From Symbiodinium sp. CCMP2592 (lineage: Eukaryota; Sar; Dinophyceae; Suessiales; Symbiodiniaceae), in assembly GCA_905221615.1 (NCBI GenBank), contig CAJNDT010001280.1:738410-802409 (forward strand): DNA of 64,000 nt, given 5' to 3'. Of this stretch, positions 61,010 to 64,000 are shown piece by piece; within the stretch, counting starts at the first letter, position 1; the number at the start of each line of letters is the position of its first letter. A model generated the notes under the pieces. It worked only from the letters and a program-made list of their open reading frames with translations. It searched no databases and was not told where the DNA came from. A program made the position numbers and the translations under genes.

Positions 61010-61589
61010 AAGACATCTATAGCCTTCAATCGAAAATCTTGCCAGTCCGCCAAGACAGCCGAGCCATCCTTGTAGGACCCTGAAAACCCCGAAGCCCACA
61101 GCAGGAAGTCACACGGCTAACCAGCGTCTACCGAGTCGAGTGTATACTTAGTAGGATCCTGGCCGCCATTCTCCTAGTCGCGATGGTCTGGATCGCCGTC
61201 AGGCCCGCGCTTGTCTTCAGGTCAGGTTTGGAGTTTGAGGGTTTAAAGTTCAAGGTTTTAGGGATTTAAGATGTCGGCGGAAGGGTTCGAACTTCAGCGC
61301 ATTGCCTGGTGCCCGCAAGCCGAAAGCCCTGAAGCGCAGCAGATTCTGAGCAATGCAAGAGGGCGCCGTTTGCCGACTTGATCCCAAAACACCTGCCTCA
61401 TAATGGTCTGAAGCCTCTGCCCGGAAACCCTCAACCCTAAACCCCGGGATATGCCGAGGCCCAGTTTTCTCATGAAGACCTCTCCGAAGAATTCGGGGAT
61501 CCGTCGGAGCTTGAGGCAGAGGAGGGTCGCTCTAGAACGTCAGCAGGGTCGGGAGATGTGGTCATGCTTGATGACATGGGGCCGGAGAT
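61010..61589 (+). CDS. Cluster of four candidate exons
   Basis: 61010-61072 (acceptor CCAACCTCAG, donor GTAGGA) reads DIYSLQSKILPVRQDSRAIL. About 61150-61221 reads ILAAILLVAMVWIAVRPALV, a membrane segment, with donor GTCAGG. 61271-61381 has an ATG and reads AEGFELQRIAWCPQAESPEA to TGA. About 61448-61589 reads FSHEDLSEEFGDPSELEAEE and ends at the consensus donor GTGAGT. They may belong to one or more genes. None is recognised. Confidence 0.5.
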
Positions 61590-61892
61590 GTGAGTGGTCT
61601 GAGATGTCGGTTCGAGTGGGAGGGTTTGCCTTAGGCAGTGTTTCCCAGGAGGACGTAAGTCCCTGAAACCCTGAACCCCTTGCCTTTGGTTAGTAGGGAA
61701 TGGAAGACTGGTAGTAATAGTAGTTATAATTGTACCCCATTCCTACTTAAACCCTAAACCCCAAACACCTAACGGCCCTAACTCCAAGATGCGTCCCACA
61801 CCCAGGTTCCCTTCTGCTCTTGTCATGAAGTATGAAAAAGCCAAGAAATCGTCCAAGACTTCTGCAAGTGATTTAGATTCTGTAGATAGGAA

Positions 61893-62123
61893 TTGCACAC
61901 TCGAGCGAAGCTGCATGTGCACCCAGTGTTCGTGTGGATGCCGACGATGCCGAGTTGTTTGTTGTTAGAGTTTGCTGGCCGTATGTATGGCTCCCTACGG
62001 AATATTAGTGCTTGCATATTGGAGCTTCCGTTTGGTGGTGCTGGTGATAAAGTCCTTGCTTCATGTGCGCTTAGGGCACGTGAAGCCAAGCGTAAAGGAC
62101 GAGGGGTTTCAGATAGGTTCTGA
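61893..62123 (+). CDS. Small ORF ending just before the repeat protein
   Basis: About 76 codons with SLRNISACILELPFGGAGDK and a basic tail (RAREAKRKGRG). The stop is nine bases before the ATG of the next ORF. It could be an upstream exon of the repeat protein or a separate small protein. Confidence 0.4.
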   Translation: MHTRAKLHVHPVFVWMPTMPSCLLLEFAGRMYGSLRNISACILELPFGGAGDKVLASCALRAREAKRKGRGVSDRF

Positions 62124-62132
62124 GTGAAGCTG

Positions 62133-63593
62133 ATGTCTACCAAAGCCCTGGAGGCTGAGATCGACTCCCGCAAGTACACACCGGCACACGTATCTACCAA
62201 AGCCCTGGAGGCTGAGATCGACTCCCGCAAGTACACACCGGCACACATATCTACCAAAGCCCTGGAGGCTGAGATCGACTCCCGCAAGTACACACCGGCA
62301 CACGTATCTACCAAAGCCCTGGAGGCTGAGATCGACTCCCGCAAGAACACACTGGCACACGTATCTACCAAAGCCCTGGAGGCTGAGATCGACTCCCGCA
62401 AGAACACACTGGCACACGTATCTACCAAAGCCCTGGAGGCTGAGATCGACTCCCGCAAGTACACACCGGCACACGTATCTACCAAAGCCCTGGAGGCTGA
62501 GATCGACTCCCGCAAGTACACACCGGCACACGTATCTACCAAAGCCCTGGAGGCTGAGATCGACTCCCGCAAGTACACACCGGCACACGTATCTACCAAA
62601 GCCCTGGAGGCTGAGATCGACTCCCGCAAGAACACACTGGCACACGTATCTACCAAAGCCCTGGAGGCTGAGATCCACTCCCGCAAGAACACACTGGCAC
62701 ACGTATCTACCAAAGCCCTGGAGGCTGAGATCGACTCCCGCAAGTACACACCGGCACACGTATCTACCAAAGCCCTGGAGGCTGAGATCGACTCCCGCAA
62801 GTACACACCGGCACACGTATCTACCAAAGCCCTGGAGGCTGAGATCGACTCCCGCAAGTACACACCGGCACACCTATCTACCAAAGCCCTGGAGGCCCCA
62901 GGCTTACAGTGCAAGCGGAGGCAGCCGATTCCGACGCAACGGCTGGACACCATTCTTGACACCCCTCTCGGATTACGGAAACAAAAAGTGGCCTCGAACA
63001 TGCCGGCACACTTGCCAATCTCTCAGCAGAACCTCGAGGTGCTGTCGAAGAAACAGGGTATCGGCCCCAGAGTGTACAACTATGCAAAGCGTCTGGTAGT
63101 GGAGCTTGCAGACGGCGATGTTGCGCAGATCCACGATGGAATTATGATGGTGGCAACCGCAAGGGTTCAAAAGGAGTGCGATCCGCGGTTTGAGATTCTG
63201 CCGGCGGACCAGGCAATCAAACTTCCACTGTACGCCGTGCCTCTGAGCCAGGTCGTAAGCCTGAGACCACATACCAAGGAGTCCTTTGCTGATGCGGTTC
63301 TACTCATCCTCCCGGTGTGTTTGGGCGCCAGGCAGGTGTGGCGCTGGCACAGCGGTCATTGGGAGATTCTGGAGACCGTGGCATTCGTACGTGGCTTCGC
63401 AGTTCTTCGCTTGGAACATTTTTGCAAGATTGTCGCTTGCGCGGAGTCACCATCCTCTCTTCCAGTGCCACCACCACCGCCGCCACCGCCACCACCACCA
63501 CCAATGGACGACCTGCAGCTTGGACGGTATGGGAATGTCATGCTGCCGGTTTGTATGTGTCTGCGAGTTGTAGAGTTGCTGCAGGACCTATAG
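62133..63593 (+). CDS. Protein with thirteen 19-residue repeats
   Basis: ATG at 62133 opens about 486 codons. Residues 2-255 are thirteen and a partial copy of a 19-residue unit, STKALEAEIDSRK followed by YTPAHV or NTLAHV. It is highly charged and probably helical or coiled. After it comes non-repetitive sequence, including GIGPRVYNYAKRLVVELADG, DPRFEILPADQAIKLPLYAV and a run of Pro encoded by CCACCA triplets. The repeats end sharply at APGLQCKRRQP. The part after LLILP may be intron read-through, since a GTGTGT lies there. The stop codon uses the TA next to a family C element. Long minus-strand ORFs here are shadows of the repeat. Function unknown. Confidence 0.6.
   Translation: MSTKALEAEIDSRKYTPAHVSTKALEAEIDSRKYTPAHISTKALEAEIDSRKYTPAHVSTKALEAEIDSRKNTLAHVSTKALEAEIDSRKNTLAHVSTKALEAEIDSRKYTPAHVSTKALEAEIDSRKYTPAHVSTKALEAEIDSRKYTPAHVSTKALEAEIDSRKNTLAHVSTKALEAEIHSRKNTLAHVSTKALEAEIDSRKYTPAHVSTKALEAEIDSRKYTPAHVSTKALEAEIDSRKYTPAHLSTKALEAPGLQCKRRQPIPTQRLDTILDTPLGLRKQKVASNMPAHLPISQQNLEVLSKKQGIGPRVYNYAKRLVVELADGDVAQIHDGIMMVATARVQKECDPRFEILPADQAIKLPLYAVPLSQVVSLRPHTKESFADAVLLILPVCLGARQVWRWHSGHWEILETVAFVRGFAVLRLEHFCKIVACAESPSSLPVPPPPPPPPPPPPMDDLQLGRYGNVMLPVCMCLRVVELLQDL
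62136..62897. repeat. 57-bp coding tandem repeat, 13.4 copies
   Basis: Units of exactly 57 bp start TCTACCAAAGCCCTGGAGGC. Two sequence types, with TACACACCG or AACACACTG, follow the order YYYNN-YYYNN-YYY, a five-unit higher-order period of 285 bp. Confidence 0.95.
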
Positions 63594-63703
63594 TGAACCC
63601 CAGAAAGTTGGAACATGGATTTAGGACGGTTAGTGCTGGAATTCCCTATGAATTACTTTCAGGGCACGAGGATAATAATGTTCCAACTTTCTGGCTTCGA
63701 CTG
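63593..63703. mobile_element. Fold-back element, family C, TA flanks
   Basis: The right arm CCAACTTTCTGGCTTCGACTG is intact. The left arm is altered at its tip (GTGAACCCCAGAAAG). TA is on both sides. It lies exactly at the stop codon of the repeat protein. Confidence 0.8.
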
Positions 63704-63712
63704 TAAACCCTC

Positions 63713-63826
63713 ATGCCTGTTGAGTTCTACGCTAGGTACTTGCGAGCACCCGCCGACAGCGAGGCGAGCCCTCGTTCGGTTGGAAAGGACAAAAAGGGAG
63801 ATAGATTGCCCAAAGCATTCCCCTAG
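63713..63826 (+). CDS. Small ORF, 37 codons
   Basis: ATG at 63713 reads MPVEFYARYLRAPADSEASP and RSVGKDKKGDRLPKAFP to TAG. Good composition. It may be a first exon or microprotein. Confidence 0.45.
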   Translation: MPVEFYARYLRAPADSEASPRSVGKDKKGDRLPKAFP

Positions 63827-63880
63827 TTCAGTAGTTCAGGAATATTCCTGCAATTATTGTGCTGGTCTCATGTGAAGCAG

Positions 63881-63973
63881 GTTGCAGCTGTGATGCCCGA
63901 ACACTTCGCCACATCTGCCCGGTTTGGGCCAGGCTCGATCTTGTCATCGCGTGCCGGGTTTCGAAGTTGCTGA
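63881..63973 (+). CDS. Candidate terminal exon
   Basis: After CATGTGAAGCAG 30 codons, including VAAVMPEHFATSARFGPGS, run to TGA. Function unknown. Confidence 0.45.
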   Translation, partial: VAAVMPEHFATSARFGPGSILSSRAGFRSC

Positions 63974-64000
63974 ACCCTGACCATTGACCCTCATCTGCAA

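Larger units (their letters stand above)
2935..61460. repeat. Dispersed degenerate TTTAGGG/CCCTAAA heptamers
   Basis: Telomere-type heptamers in both orientations, usually degenerate and in short runs, fill much of the non-coding sequence. Dense stretches lie at about 3000-3095, 4120-4260, 18945-19125, 19690-19895, 24672-24775, 28040-28195, 29490-29575 and 32290-32410. They are nearly absent from 53100-57250. They are interstitial, not a chromosome end. Confidence 0.9.

Noticed and set aside
61823-63001. 392- and 254-codon minus-strand ORFs with 19-residue repeats
   Set aside because: They are shadows of the + strand 57-bp coding repeat. The + frame continues into ordinary protein sequence and the minus frames do not.

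Overview
The window looks like nuclear DNA of a dinoflagellate, or less likely another alveolate with TTTAGGG telomeres such as a chromerid. Four things suggest this. Degenerate TTTAGGG/CCCTAAA heptamers are scattered through most non-coding stretches. Coding potential comes in short islands bounded by GT and AG. Dozens of 80-230 bp fold-back elements (MITE-like) fall into about 18 families. There are no bacterial operons or ribosome-binding sites. I saw no tRNA or rRNA genes. The genus cannot be fixed from the sequence alone.

Layout. 1-800 is a 66-bp minisatellite followed by simple repeats. 800-21000 is mostly repeat-rich spacer or intron with small + strand exon-like islands. 21000-23830 holds the best-supported spliced gene, a dual-specificity protein phosphatase whose HCxxGxxR active site is rebuilt across an intron. 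24000-52600 alternates fold-back elements with exon islands, nearly all on +. 52900-57250 is almost free of fold-back elements and heptamers. It carries an intronless 839-codon reverse-transcriptase-like ORF followed by a basic/coiled-coil ORF and a hydrophobic ORF. 58000-61600 is another exon-rich stretch with one clear minus-strand exon. 61890-63970 holds a protein with thirteen 19-residue repeats, then two small islands.

Main result. At many sites a fold-back element is almost exactly the interval between two open, phase-compatible exon pieces. The GT lies in or next to one terminal inverted repeat, and the AG lies in or next to the other or in the duplicated target. This holds for several unrelated families, here called A, D, F, H, I, M, N and Q. 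One family (M) fits as an intron in both orientations, once with an F copy nested inside. The simplest reading is that these are introners, DNA transposons that create introns, active in several families at one locus. Introners are known from dinoflagellates in general; the families and the density here are what deserve attention. All splice calls were made by eye and are unproven without RNA.

Family letters A-R are local labels. Exon boundaries are best guesses from splice motifs and reading frame, and most island products could not be recognised.
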